The notes under the pieces are model-generated. The model worked only from the letters and a program-made list of their open reading frames with translations, searched no databases and was not told the origin of the DNA. DNA of 45,314 bases, from positions 1 through 45,314 of the IMG/VR virus record IMGVR_UViG_3300036866_000010, one strand, 5' to 3'. This document shows, piece by piece, positions 12,189-19,556 of the stretch (position 1 is its first letter; each line of letters starts with the position of its first letter). This DNA comes from a virus. The translations under genes were made by a program, and so were the position numbers.

Positions 12189-12707
12189 ATGGCCGGTAAT
12201 GCACTGCAAAAGACATACGACGGATGCAACGGCAATAACCTACCAGAAAATATAGGTCAATCCCTCCTAAATGCCTTCCAAAAACGACAAGAAGGACGAG
12301 CCAGTCAATTCACTGAAGAGAAAGCAATAACCATCCTAGAGAGCATTATGGACGGCTCTACAGTCCAGCAGGCTTGTGACAAGGTAGGGATTTCAAGAAC
12401 AACTTTCTATACTTGGCGCAGTCTTGTGCCAGAGTTTCCTAACATGATTGCGCTTGCCCATGAAATGCAGGCTGATTCAATGGTCGATGATAACGTAAAA
12501 CTACTTGAAAATGTTGACGTTACATCAGAGGATGCCGACCCCAGACGGTTAATGGCACAGCTCCGCAAGGCAGAACAGGTCGCTAGGTTCAAGTTTGATC
12601 TGGCTAAGTGCTTGAATAATAAGTATGTTGAGAAGAAGCAGAATCTCAACGTCAACCTCAACGCCAATGTCAGCGATGCCGATGTCAGCAAGTGGTTCAA
12701 CCGGTGA
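12189..12707 (+). CDS. terS: Small terminase subunit
   Basis: 172 aa, ATG 12189 behind AAAGG. A helix-turn-helix at residues ~45-75 (EEKAITILESIMDGSTVQQACDKVGISRTTFYTWR) is followed by a long helix that likely oligomerises (DPRRLMAQLRKAEQVARFKFDLAKCL). TerS recognises the packaging site and recruits the large subunit. The large subunit is 1.3 kb downstream, separated by an HNH gene, a metallopeptidase and a tRNA. Confidence 0.8.
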   Translation: MAGNALQKTYDGCNGNNLPENIGQSLLNAFQKRQEGRASQFTEEKAITILESIMDGSTVQQACDKVGISRTTFYTWRSLVPEFPNMIALAHEMQADSMVDDNVKLLENVDVTSEDADPRRLMAQLRKAEQVARFKFDLAKCLNNKYVEKKQNLNVNLNANVSDADVSKWFNR

Positions 12708-13034
12708 CAGGAGTTATGCACAGGTTATCAACAACCCTATATGGAATGTGCTATATATCAATCCCCTATCCCAATACCTAACCTATTGTAAACGTTAGCA
12801 TAATGTGCGTAGGTTCAGATAATATATATTATGGTGAGTCTATCATGTAAAGTAGAGCGTAGCGACAGAGGGAGGAACGGAGGCCGGGGGGATACGGAGG
12901 GGGGAGGGGGCAAAGTAAGCACTCGGCAATACTGCCCCTAGTACCGTTTCCGGGGAATATGTAGTTTTTCCTCAAACATTCTACTTTACATCCGCACCAT
13001 AATAATGTACGCTTTCCCATAAGGGAGGTGTACC
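12708..13034. other. Gene-free region with DnaA-like boxes and long inverted repeat
   Basis: 327 bp without a supportable gene. It holds TTATGCACA (12714-12722) and TTATCAACA (12725-12733), like DnaA boxes; a long inverted repeat (12828-13003); a purine-rich core with AGGGAGGAACGGAGG and G-runs; and the ribosome site of the HNH gene. Reading frames on the minus strand here lack ribosome sites and look like shadows. Confidence 0.6.
12828..13003. repeat. Long imperfect inverted repeat (MITE-like or RNA hairpin)
   Basis: Left arm ATTATGGTG (12828-12836) plus ATGTAAAGTAGA (12845-12856); right arm TCTACTTTACAT (12980-12991) plus CACCATAAT (12995-13003). The 21 paired bases are separated by ~125 bp of G-rich, gene-free DNA. 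Could be a small mobile element, a packaging signal, or a structured RNA. Confidence 0.6.
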
Positions 13035-13565
13035 ATGATACTACGTAAATGCAAGTTGACCATTCCTGAGATTACAGCCATGTATGACGATGGGGCCAGT
13101 ATCAAGAGCATCCAGGAAGCTGCAGGAATAAGTAGACCGGCTGTGTACAACATCATTAAGTCGGCCGGAATTGAAACGTATCGGCGGGAAGTCCTAACCT
13201 TGGAATGCCGGTTCTGTGAAGAGACTTACATTAAGCCCCGCTCTCATGTTAAGGGTGAGCATGGCGGGTATTGCTCACCGGCCTGCTTTCATGCTGACCG
13301 GTCAATGTCGGGAGAGTATTCCAAGGTGGGGGGCAAACTCACAAGACTGTATGATTCGGTAAACAAGGCAGTAGATAGGCAGTTGGGACGATTGGCAGTC
13401 AAGGCTGTTAAGGAGTCAGGTATCGAACTGAAACCGGGGGAAGTTGTCCATCACAAGGACGGCAACCGTAACAACTTCGCCCTTGACAATCTGCAGATAT
13501 TTCCTAGCCAGTCGGCCCACATGATGTTCCACCATCAACAGCGTGGCAAGCGAAGGGTGGCCTAA
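13035..13565 (+). CDS. HNH endonuclease with N-terminal helix-turn-helix
   Basis: 176 aa, ATG 13035 behind AAGGGAGGTG. Residues ~5-45 resemble a resolvase-type HTH (ITAMYDDGASIKSIQEAAGISRPAVY), then a CxxC-type zinc segment (CRFCEETY...CSPAC), and a C-terminal HNH_3 motif: VHHKDGNRNN, DNLQIF, AHMMFHH. The HTH is typical of target recognition in free-standing homing nucleases. It lies between the terminase genes, a frequent place for such nucleases, where it may aid packaging or be selfish. Confidence 0.88.
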   Translation: MILRKCKLTIPEITAMYDDGASIKSIQEAAGISRPAVYNIIKSAGIETYRREVLTLECRFCEETYIKPRSHVKGEHGGYCSPACFHADRSMSGEYSKVGGKLTRLYDSVNKAVDRQLGRLAVKAVKESGIELKPGEVVHHKDGNRNNFALDNLQIFPSQSAHMMFHHQQRGKRRVA

Positions 13566-13605
13566 CATGCGATACGATTTTTCCCCAAACGTTTTTGGAG
13601 GTTCA

Positions 13606-13917
13606 ATGTTAATTCCTAAGCGGTTCAAGCTACTAGGGCATACCATAGAAGTCATGGACGAGAATGACCGCTATTACGAGAAGGGTTCGTTTGGCGCATG
13701 TTCATATGAGAGCAAGTGGATAAAACTTGTTCAGCCTTCCGAACACCATCCCATCACCCAAGGAAGCCTTGAACATACGTTTTGCCATGAACTGACACAT
13801 ATGCTCCTGTATCATTCCGATTGCGCAGCAGGGAAAAATCTCAGGGATGATGAGGGATTCGTCGATTTGTTGGCCGGGTTGCTTCACCAAGCCCTGACCA
13901 CAATGGAGTATGAATAA
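13606..13917 (+). CDS. HExxH zinc metallopeptidase (ImmA/IrrE-like)
   Basis: 103 aa from ATG 13606 behind TTGGAGG; the upstream in-frame ATGs lack a ribosome site. The active-site helix HTFCHELTHMLLYH (H61-E62..H65) matches HExxH peptidases, with a downstream acidic DDEGFVDLLAG. ImmA/IrrE-like proteins cleave phage or element repressors; here it could inactivate a regulator. Its position between terminase genes is unusual. Confidence 0.75.
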   Translation: MLIPKRFKLLGHTIEVMDENDRYYEKGSFGACSYESKWIKLVQPSEHHPITQGSLEHTFCHELTHMLLYHSDCAAGKNLRDDEGFVDLLAGLLHQALTTMEYE

Positions 13918-13921
13918 ATAT

Positions 13922-13995
13922 TTCCCTGTCGTCTAGCGGTAGGACATGAGACTTTGAATCTCAGAACACAGGTTCGATGCCTGTCAGGGAATCCA
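13922..13995 (+). tRNA. tRNA-Gln (anticodon TTG)
   Basis: Acceptor TTCCCTG (13922-13928)/CAGGGAA (13985-13991) is perfect; D-arm GTCT/GGAC; anticodon arm TGAGA-CTTTGAA-TCTCA with anticodon TTG; T-arm ACAGG-TTCGATG-CCTGT; discriminator T and an encoded CCA (13993-13995). Reads CAA. It lies four bases after the metallopeptidase gene and 19 before terL, inside the late operon, so it must be cut from the transcript. Confidence 0.93.
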
Positions 13996-14014
13996 ATACC
14001 AACATAGAGGTAAT

Positions 14015-15742
14015 ATGCTCCCCCTCTTCCAATCTTTCCAACCGCACCCGCAAGTCTGTTGCTCGAAAGAACAATATGACGCCGATTTACTTGAGTTCAA
14101 ACGTTCCCACAATATTCCTGATGATGCCCCCCATGTAGAAAACCATCCTCAGTTTAAATGGCGGTCATACTACCGCTACAACTACCCTGAGATATTCGCC
14201 CACATTGCCAAGAACCCGAAAGAGGCACAGGGTATCCTGCGGAGTATCTGCAAGACTGACCGGTTCTTCCTTGCATACTTCGTAGCAAATTGGGAAAGCG
14301 ATAAGGTGTCAGGGAACAAGCCATATATCGTTTCCCTGTGCCGGGAGTTGGAAGAGGGACCGCAAGACGGGACTATTGACGTTCACGCTAGAGAGCATGG
14401 AAAATCGGCCTGCATTACCATTGCCGGTACCCTTCAGCGCATCCTGAACAATCCTGAGTGCACAACGGCTATCTTTTCCTTTCGTAAATCCTCCGCCGAG
14501 AAGTTCCTTGAGTCGATTAAGCACATGTTGGAATCGGATTTCATGAAGTGGCTGTTCCCCGATATTTGCTATGAGAATACGAATCAAACCCAGTGGAGCG
14601 TACAGAACGGCATCAGGGTGAAGCGTGTCAACCAGGCGATGAAAGAACATACCGTTGAGGCTTTCGGCTTGATAGAGGGTATGCCGACCGGTGGACATTA
14701 CGACCATCGGATTTATGACGATATCGAAACCGAGGATATGGCCTCTTCTCCCGACCAGATGCAACTTTGCTTTGATAAGCTGATGATGTCCCGATATTTG
14801 GGACGGGATGGCGGCACAGAACAGGTTATCGGAACGTACTATTCTCACTTCGGAACGATTGTGAAGCTGAAAGAGGTTAAAGACATTCATGGCAAACCTC
14901 TTTACCTTTTAAGGCTGAAACCTGGTACTGATGATGGCACCGTAACTGGCAAACCGGTTTTCTTTTCGCAGAAATATTTGGATTCCAAAAAAGTGGATAT
15001 GCGGACGTTTAACACGCAGATTCTTTGCAATCCTACCCCTCAGAGCGAGATTAAGCTTGATTTTACTCGATTCAGAATGATTGAACGTAAAAACCTGCCG
15101 AAAGACCGGATCAAATTTGTGATTATCGACCCCGCTGGGGATAAGGAGGTGCAGAGTGGCAGCGGTAATGATAGTTGGGCTATGTTATGTTGTTCTGTAC
15201 GGCCTTACATTGATGAACTTGGTAACTCTGACGTTTATATCGAGGATGGTATCGTTTCGGAATTGGGGTTGTCGGCTGCTATTGATGCTGCTTGCAATCT
15301 CTACATCAGGAATGGTCGGATTGGTATACTTGGCATTGAGAAAGTAGCCAATGATACTACATACCGGCATATTCAGAACGCCCTCACTGCGAGGGGCCGT
15401 TATCTTGAACTAAGGAAAAGCGGCAGATATGGCGGGAATCTAATGTTGCTTTCTCCATCCGGGAGGTCGAAAAATTACCGCATTGAAACCGCTTTGGCGT
15501 GGCCGCTCAATAACTCAAAACTACATTATACTGATGATCTTGATATTGATATTGTGGCAAGACTTAAAGAAGAATGCAACAAGTTCCCCTATTTCCACGT
15601 TGATATGCTGGACGCTTTAGCCTACGTCTATGATATTCTAGCCGACCCGACTTGCGCTTATAACTTTGGCATGGAAGAAGATGAGGATGATTGGGAAGAA
15701 GAAGACATGGTTACTGGACGCAGTGATGTTACCGGGTATTAA
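14015..15742 (+). CDS. terL: Large terminase subunit
   Basis: 575 aa, ATG 14015 behind GAGGT. The ATPase P-loop is a variant AREHGKS (residues 125-131); Walker B DDIE at 235-238; the RNase H-like nuclease starts with VIIDPAGD (D372) and includes DMLDALAY near residue 540. TerL translocates DNA into the prohead and cuts it. The terminal repeat is compatible with headful packaging, but the mode is not provable here. Confidence 0.95.
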   Translation: MLPLFQSFQPHPQVCCSKEQYDADLLEFKRSHNIPDDAPHVENHPQFKWRSYYRYNYPEIFAHIAKNPKEAQGILRSICKTDRFFLAYFVANWESDKVSGNKPYIVSLCRELEEGPQDGTIDVHAREHGKSACITIAGTLQRILNNPECTTAIFSFRKSSAEKFLESIKHMLESDFMKWLFPDICYENTNQTQWSVQNGIRVKRVNQAMKEHTVEAFGLIEGMPTGGHYDHRIYDDIETEDMASSPDQMQLCFDKLMMSRYLGRDGGTEQVIGTYYSHFGTIVKLKEVKDIHGKPLYLLRLKPGTDDGTVTGKPVFFSQKYLDSKKVDMRTFNTQILCNPTPQSEIKLDFTRFRMIERKNLPKDRIKFVIIDPAGDKEVQSGSGNDSWAMLCCSVRPYIDELGNSDVYIEDGIVSELGLSAAIDAACNLYIRNGRIGILGIEKVANDTTYRHIQNALTARGRYLELRKSGRYGGNLMLLSPSGRSKNYRIETALAWPLNNSKLHYTDDLDIDIVARLKEECNKFPYFHVDMLDALAYVYDILADPTCAYNFGMEEDEDDWEEEDMVTGRSDVTGY

Positions 15743-15810
15743 AATAACTTGACATTTGTATTGATTTGTGGTTCCCTCCCAACTGTATAAAACTCGAACA
15801 GGGGAAGCCT

Positions 15811-16215
15811 ATGCTTTGCGACAAATGCAGTTCACAATGCCTGACCTGTTCTGAGTTTGAGGCGATAGTCACCGCTGAGACTGACGCCACAGTTCTTAAG
15901 TCCGTCCGGCTTGATTTATCCAAATTCAAGTACAAGAATAACGAATCATGGTCCGGCAGATTTGCTGATTCCATCGTCAATAAAGTCGGCACTATGCCGT
16001 TTTTTTACGTCTGCTGTCTGTTGGCTGTCTCTCCCCTGGCTTTCCCGCAAATCAACACCATTGTTCAATATATTTCTTCTGCTTTTCTCCAACTGGTTTT
16101 ACTGCCTTTAATCATGATTGCCCAAAACCGGCAGGAGGCCATTGTTGCCGCCAGAGCCGAAAGGGAATACCGGATGCTGTTGGTTTCCGACCGAATAGAC
16201 GAGCTAGCGGGGTAA
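15811..16215 (+). CDS. DUF1003-family membrane protein
   Basis: 134 aa from ATG 15811 (AGGGG upstream). Two transmembrane helices (MPFFYVCCLLAVSPLAFPQ and SSAFLQLVLLPLIMIAQ) joined by a short loop, then QNRQEAIVAARAEREYR, the DUF1003 signature. An N-terminal CDKC..CLTC pair is an extra. DUF1003 proteins are inner-membrane proteins of unknown function; between terL and portal the role is unclear. Confidence 0.75.
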   Translation: MLCDKCSSQCLTCSEFEAIVTAETDATVLKSVRLDLSKFKYKNNESWSGRFADSIVNKVGTMPFFYVCCLLAVSPLAFPQINTIVQYISSAFLQLVLLPLIMIAQNRQEAIVAARAEREYRMLLVSDRIDELAG

Positions 16216-16216
16216 T

Positions 16217-18511
16217 ATGGCAATCCTTCCCGATATAGAACCAAGAGACATTACATGGTTAAAGGCAAATGTGCAGAAATTGAACATTGCCGACCAGTTT
16301 GAGGATACGACCCTTTCCGCGATAGGTTCGGATATTGTCAATCTGGTAGATATTGACCGTTCATCCCGTTCTCAGTGGCTAGAGGACTGCGACAAGGGCG
16401 AAAAGATCGCCATGCAGGAGCGGGAAGAGAAGTCTTTTCCATGGCCGAATGCCGCCAATATCAAAGACCCCCTAATGCCGGTTGCCATGATGCAGTTTGC
16501 CGCCAGAGCCGGTGCTGAAGTTATCCGAGGCCGGGATGTAGTTAAGTGCCATGTCACCGGAGAAGACCCTTTAGGGCTGAAGGAAGAACGAGCCAAGCGC
16601 GTTTCTATGGCAATGTCCTATCAATGCTTAACGGAAATGCCAGAATGGGTGCCGGGCACCGATCAGCTTCTTTCCTCCATGTCCGGTTATGGGATGTACT
16701 ACAAAAAGACCTACCGCGACACGTTGAAGAACAGAAACGCCTCTCCTGCCATTTCCCCGCGCAAAATCATCGTTCATAACGAAGTAACAGACTTGGAAAG
16801 TGCCGAAAGAGTCACTCATGAACTTGACGGCATGTCTCGGAATACCATAATTGAGCGCATCCGGTCCAAACAATGGCTCGATATTGAAGACAAGCTCTCC
16901 AAGGACGATGATGTCGAACTTGAACGTTTTTACGAGTGCTATACGTGGTATGACCTTGACGGCGACGGTTACAAGGAACCTTATATTGTTACGGTTCATG
17001 TTGAGTCTTGTTCGGTGGCGAGGATATTCGCCCGTTATGATGCCGATAGTATCAAGGTCATAGATGGGAAAGTGGCGCAGATAGAACCGGTTCATTGTAT
17101 TACCGAGTTTCCTTTTCTCCCCTCTCCGGACGGCAAGTTCCACAAGATGGGATTTTTTAAGCTCCTAGGCGCGATAAACGAACAAATCAATACAGTTTCC
17201 AACCAGTTAATTGACGCCGGGACTATTCAGAACTCCCCTCCGGTTTTTGTCGGAAAGGGTGCCAAGCTCCCCGGTGGAAATTTCCGCACCGCTCCGGGCA
17301 AATTCACCCCTGTCGAGTCTACCGGTCAAGCCCTGAAGGACAATATTTTTATCCCTCCGATGGCCGGACCGTCTGCCACTTTGTTTAATTTCCTGACCCG
17401 CCTTGATGATAAAGGTATGAAACTCGCCTCCGTTTCGGAAACAATGATGGGGGATGAACCGCAGGCTAATGTCCCCGCTACGACAATTCTTGCTATTATC
17501 GACCAGGGGCTGAAGGTCTTTTCCTCGATTCTTATGAGGCTTTACCATGCCTTTGAAAAGGAATACCGGAAGCTCTACCGGCTGAATTTCCTGTATATGG
17601 ACGATGATGAATACCTGAAAATCATCGACTGCACCGCCGAAGAATTGATAAAACTTGGCTTACAGGAATATGTTGACCCACAAACCGGAAAAATAAACGT
17701 CAAAAAAGGTCTTCGTAAACTCGTCAAGATGGACTTCAGCCTTGATGATTGCGATATTCAGCCGGTCATGGACCCTTCGGCGGCAAGTGAAGCTATCCGG
17801 TTGGCGAGGGCGCAGGCAATTTATCAGGCCGACCCACAGAATCCGGCAGTCAAAAAGTATTTCTACGGTGTTCTTGGCGTCCCCGATAAGTTGATTAATG
17901 AATTTGTCCCCGCTCAAGCCGCTCCTGACCCGAAAATGATTATGGTTCAGGCCAAAATCACCGAAATGGGCGCAAAGCATGAAATTGAATTACAGAAGCT
18001 CAAGAACGAATCGGTTAAAATGGCGATTCAGGAACTTGAAACGTCTTACCGGATGATGCTTCTGGAAGCTCAAGCTGTTCAAAGCAAAGCCAATGCGGAA
18101 CTTGCCCTTGCCAACTCCGACGCAGTACAGGTTCAGATGCACATTGACGCTTTCCAAACTCAGATAGACCACCTGAACCAACAATATCAGAATCAACTTG
18201 ACGCAGTAAGGCTGATGATAGAGAAAGGAGAGGCCGAAAATGGCGGAGATGGTGGAACTGAAGGGAGTGGAAGCGGAGGAACTGGCGGCATGGTACCGCA
18301 ATCGGACGACCAAGAAGGTAATGGCATTCCTGGAAGCCCTGAAAGCGGAAACGGTGGAGGACCTACTGACGGGAGCCTACCGGGTACCGGACCAGACGCT
18401 ACAGGAGGTGGGGGTATGGCTCCTGGTGGCGGAGGAGAGATTCCTGCTACTCAACCTCATGCTACACCTCAAAAACTCGCTGCCGCAGAAGGATCAAATC
18501 CAATGATGTAA
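16217..18511 (+). CDS. Portal protein (with C-terminal Gly-rich tail)
   Basis: 764 aa, ATG 16217, directly after the DUF1003 gene. Position, size and content (FPWPNAANIKDPLM, INEQINTVSNQLIDAG, ANVPATTILAIIDQGLKVFSS) fit podovirus-type portals forming the dodecameric DNA channel. A coiled coil (IELQKLKNESVKMAIQELE, residues ~580-660) is followed by ~90 Gly/Ser/Pro-rich residues. This tail coincides exactly with an overprinted gene in another frame (18240-18506), so its low complexity may be a by-product. Confidence 0.88.
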   Translation: MAILPDIEPRDITWLKANVQKLNIADQFEDTTLSAIGSDIVNLVDIDRSSRSQWLEDCDKGEKIAMQEREEKSFPWPNAANIKDPLMPVAMMQFAARAGAEVIRGRDVVKCHVTGEDPLGLKEERAKRVSMAMSYQCLTEMPEWVPGTDQLLSSMSGYGMYYKKTYRDTLKNRNASPAISPRKIIVHNEVTDLESAERVTHELDGMSRNTIIERIRSKQWLDIEDKLSKDDDVELERFYECYTWYDLDGDGYKEPYIVTVHVESCSVARIFARYDADSIKVIDGKVAQIEPVHCITEFPFLPSPDGKFHKMGFFKLLGAINEQINTVSNQLIDAGTIQNSPPVFVGKGAKLPGGNFRTAPGKFTPVESTGQALKDNIFIPPMAGPSATLFNFLTRLDDKGMKLASVSETMMGDEPQANVPATTILAIIDQGLKVFSSILMRLYHAFEKEYRKLYRLNFLYMDDDEYLKIIDCTAEELIKLGLQEYVDPQTGKINVKKGLRKLVKMDFSLDDCDIQPVMDPSAASEAIRLARAQAIYQADPQNPAVKKYFYGVLGVPDKLINEFVPAQAAPDPKMIMVQAKITEMGAKHEIELQKLKNESVKMAIQELETSYRMMLLEAQAVQSKANAELALANSDAVQVQMHIDAFQTQIDHLNQQYQNQLDAVRLMIEKGEAENGGDGGTEGSGSGGTGGMVPQSDDQEGNGIPGSPESGNGGGPTDGSLPGTGPDATGGGGMAPGGGGEIPATQPHATPQKLAAAEGSNPMM
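18240..18506 (+). CDS. Overprinted 88-aa helical protein inside portal 3' end
   Basis: Fully nested in the portal gene in another frame: ATG 18240 behind AAAGGAG at ideal spacing, TGA at 18504-18506. The protein is a well-formed amphipathic helical sequence (VEAEELAAWYRNRTTKKVMAFLEALKAETVEDLL) with charged, non-repetitive residues, unlike the Gly-rich frame it overlaps. That contrast points to this frame as the selected one in this stretch. Probably a small virion or assembly factor. Not recognised. Confidence 0.72.
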   Translation: MAEMVELKGVEAEELAAWYRNRTTKKVMAFLEALKAETVEDLLTGAYRVPDQTLQEVGVWLLVAEERFLLLNLMLHLKNSLPQKDQIQ

Positions 18512-18536
18512 CAAACAAAAGCCCAAGGAGGCAAAA

Positions 18537-18755
18537 ATGAATTACGGATTAGTGGGGATATGCTCTGTATGTAACGAAGAAATAGACATTGTTGACGTAT
18601 CCACAACTTCTGCGGAAATGATTATAAAATTCGCTCCTATGTGTGGGTGCAATCGGCAATTTGCCAAAATCAAAGCGGCAATGAAAAGGGTAGTTGAATC
18701 CGACCCCGATTTCAAGTCTGCGTTGAACGTTCCCACTACTAAAGACAATATTTAG
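18537..18755 (+). CDS. Zinc-ribbon-like small protein
   Basis: 72 aa, ATG 18537 behind AAGGAGG. N-terminal CSVC near residue 9 and a CGC near 36 form a plausible zinc site; the C-terminal half is a charged helix. Lies between portal and GroES genes. Unknown function. Confidence 0.68.
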   Translation: MNYGLVGICSVCNEEIDIVDVSTTSAEMIIKFAPMCGCNRQFAKIKAAMKRVVESDPDFKSALNVPTTKDNI

Positions 18756-18780
18756 GCTAAAGGGCCAGAAAGGGGAGTAA

Positions 18781-18978
18781 ATGAAAACCCTTCAAGAAAT
18801 AAACGATAAAAAGGCTGAGCTGTTAGATGCTTTCAAAAATATAACACCAATTAACAAACAATTAGGATTGGAATGCATGGGAGCAATTGACGCCTTGGCA
18901 TGGGTAAGCGAATCTAATGAAAACCTGATAGGGTCACTTATTGCTAATATTGAACAAGAACTGAGGGGGAATAAATGA
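18781..18978 (+). CDS. 65-aa helical protein
   Basis: ATG 18781 behind AAAGGGGAG. Two helices with heptad spacing (EINDKKAELLDAFKNI) and an acidic/basic C-terminus. Its TGA overlaps the GroES start (ATGA), so the two are translated together. Function unknown. Confidence 0.62.
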   Translation: MKTLQEINDKKAELLDAFKNITPINKQLGLECMGAIDALAWVSESNENLIGSLIANIEQELRGNK

Positions 18979-19289
18979 AGCCAGTAGCTATTGGATACCG
19001 TGTAGTAATTCAGCTTGACCCAGTGGAGGAAGTTACCGCAGGGGGCATAATTCTCACATCGGCGCGACAGGAAACCGATGAAATCTGCATGACTGTCGGC
19101 ACCGTTGCCGATATGGGGGAATTTTGTTTCTGTACCGATGATGGCAAGCCGGGATTCCCCGCTCCGTGGTACAGAGTAGGGGACAGAGTTATCTTTGCGG
19201 AGCATTCAGGACGGTTGTGGAAGGATGAAGATACCAACATTTCCTACCGCATCATGAACGATCGGGATGTTATTTGCAAAGTGCAATAA
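18975..19289 (+). CDS. GroES-like co-chaperonin (phage Cpn10)
   Basis: 104 aa, ATG 18975. Follows the Cpn10 pattern: RVVIQLDPVEEVTAGGIIL with the mobile loop region, then VGTVADMGEF, PWYRVGDRVIFAEHSG, and the C-terminal strand DRDVICKVQ. Phage GroES-like proteins (for example T4 gp31) pair with host GroEL to fold the major capsid protein. Located upstream of scaffold and capsid, it fits that role. The middle has an insertion (CFCTDDGKPGFPA). Confidence 0.85.
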   Translation: MKPVAIGYRVVIQLDPVEEVTAGGIILTSARQETDEICMTVGTVADMGEFCFCTDDGKPGFPAPWYRVGDRVIFAEHSGRLWKDEDTNISYRIMNDRDVICKVQ

Positions 19290-19294
19290 ACCTC

Positions 19295-19322
19295 TTGACA
19301 TTCTGTGCAAAAGTTATACAGT
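19295..19322 (+). promoter_or_regulatory. Rightward promoter followed by terminator
   Basis: TTGACA (19295-19300), 16-nt spacer, TACAGT (19317-19322); a TATACA at 14 nt is an alternative. Only about 30 bases later comes a strong terminator. Confidence 0.55.
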
Positions 19323-19350
19323 GTGGAAAAAGCATCATTAAATTATCCCT

Positions 19351-19396
19351 AAGAGGGCAATAGTTTCAGATTTAAGAAACCGTTGCCCTTTTTTCT
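19351..19396 (+). terminator. Rho-independent terminator before scaffold operon
   Basis: Outer stem AGGGCAA (19354-19360)/TTGCCCT (19383-19389) and inner stem GTTTC (19363-19367)/GAAAC (19376-19380), followed by a T-run (TTTTTTCTT). Clear intrinsic-terminator layout between GroES and the scaffold gene group. Confidence 0.85.
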
Positions 19397-19410
19397 TAAC
19401 CGGAGGTCAT

Positions 19411-19527
19411 ATGGCAGAACCTACCAAAAAAGAATTGCAGGAAGTCAAGACCGGTAAAGCCAAATGTGAGGCTTACGGTGGCAATCCTCTTAAACCTGTC
19501 AAAGAAAGCACAAATATCAGTAAATAA
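19411..19527 (+). CDS. 38-aa basic mini-protein
   Basis: ATG 19411 behind CGGAGG, TAA at 19525-19527. Lys-rich (KKELQEVKTGKAKCEAYGG) with one Cys. Starts right after the terminator. Function unknown. Confidence 0.58.
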   Translation: MAEPTKKELQEVKTGKAKCEAYGGNPLKPVKESTNISK

Positions 19528-19556
19528 CCGCCATAAGTGGCAGAAAGGAAGGAATC

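Noticed and set aside
12829-13020. Minus-strand 63-aa frame within the long inverted repeat
   Set aside because: No ribosome site, Pro/Leu-rich composition from the purine-rich opposite strand; a shadow.
13922-13995. tRNA gene as a phage integration att site
   Set aside because: No integrase is encoded and the tRNA is complete inside the late operon; no identity block with a second copy is seen.
15749-15791. Promoter with TTGACA at 15749 and TATAAA at 15786 before the DUF1003 gene
   Set aside because: The spacing is 31 bases, far from 17; neither box has a partner at proper distance.
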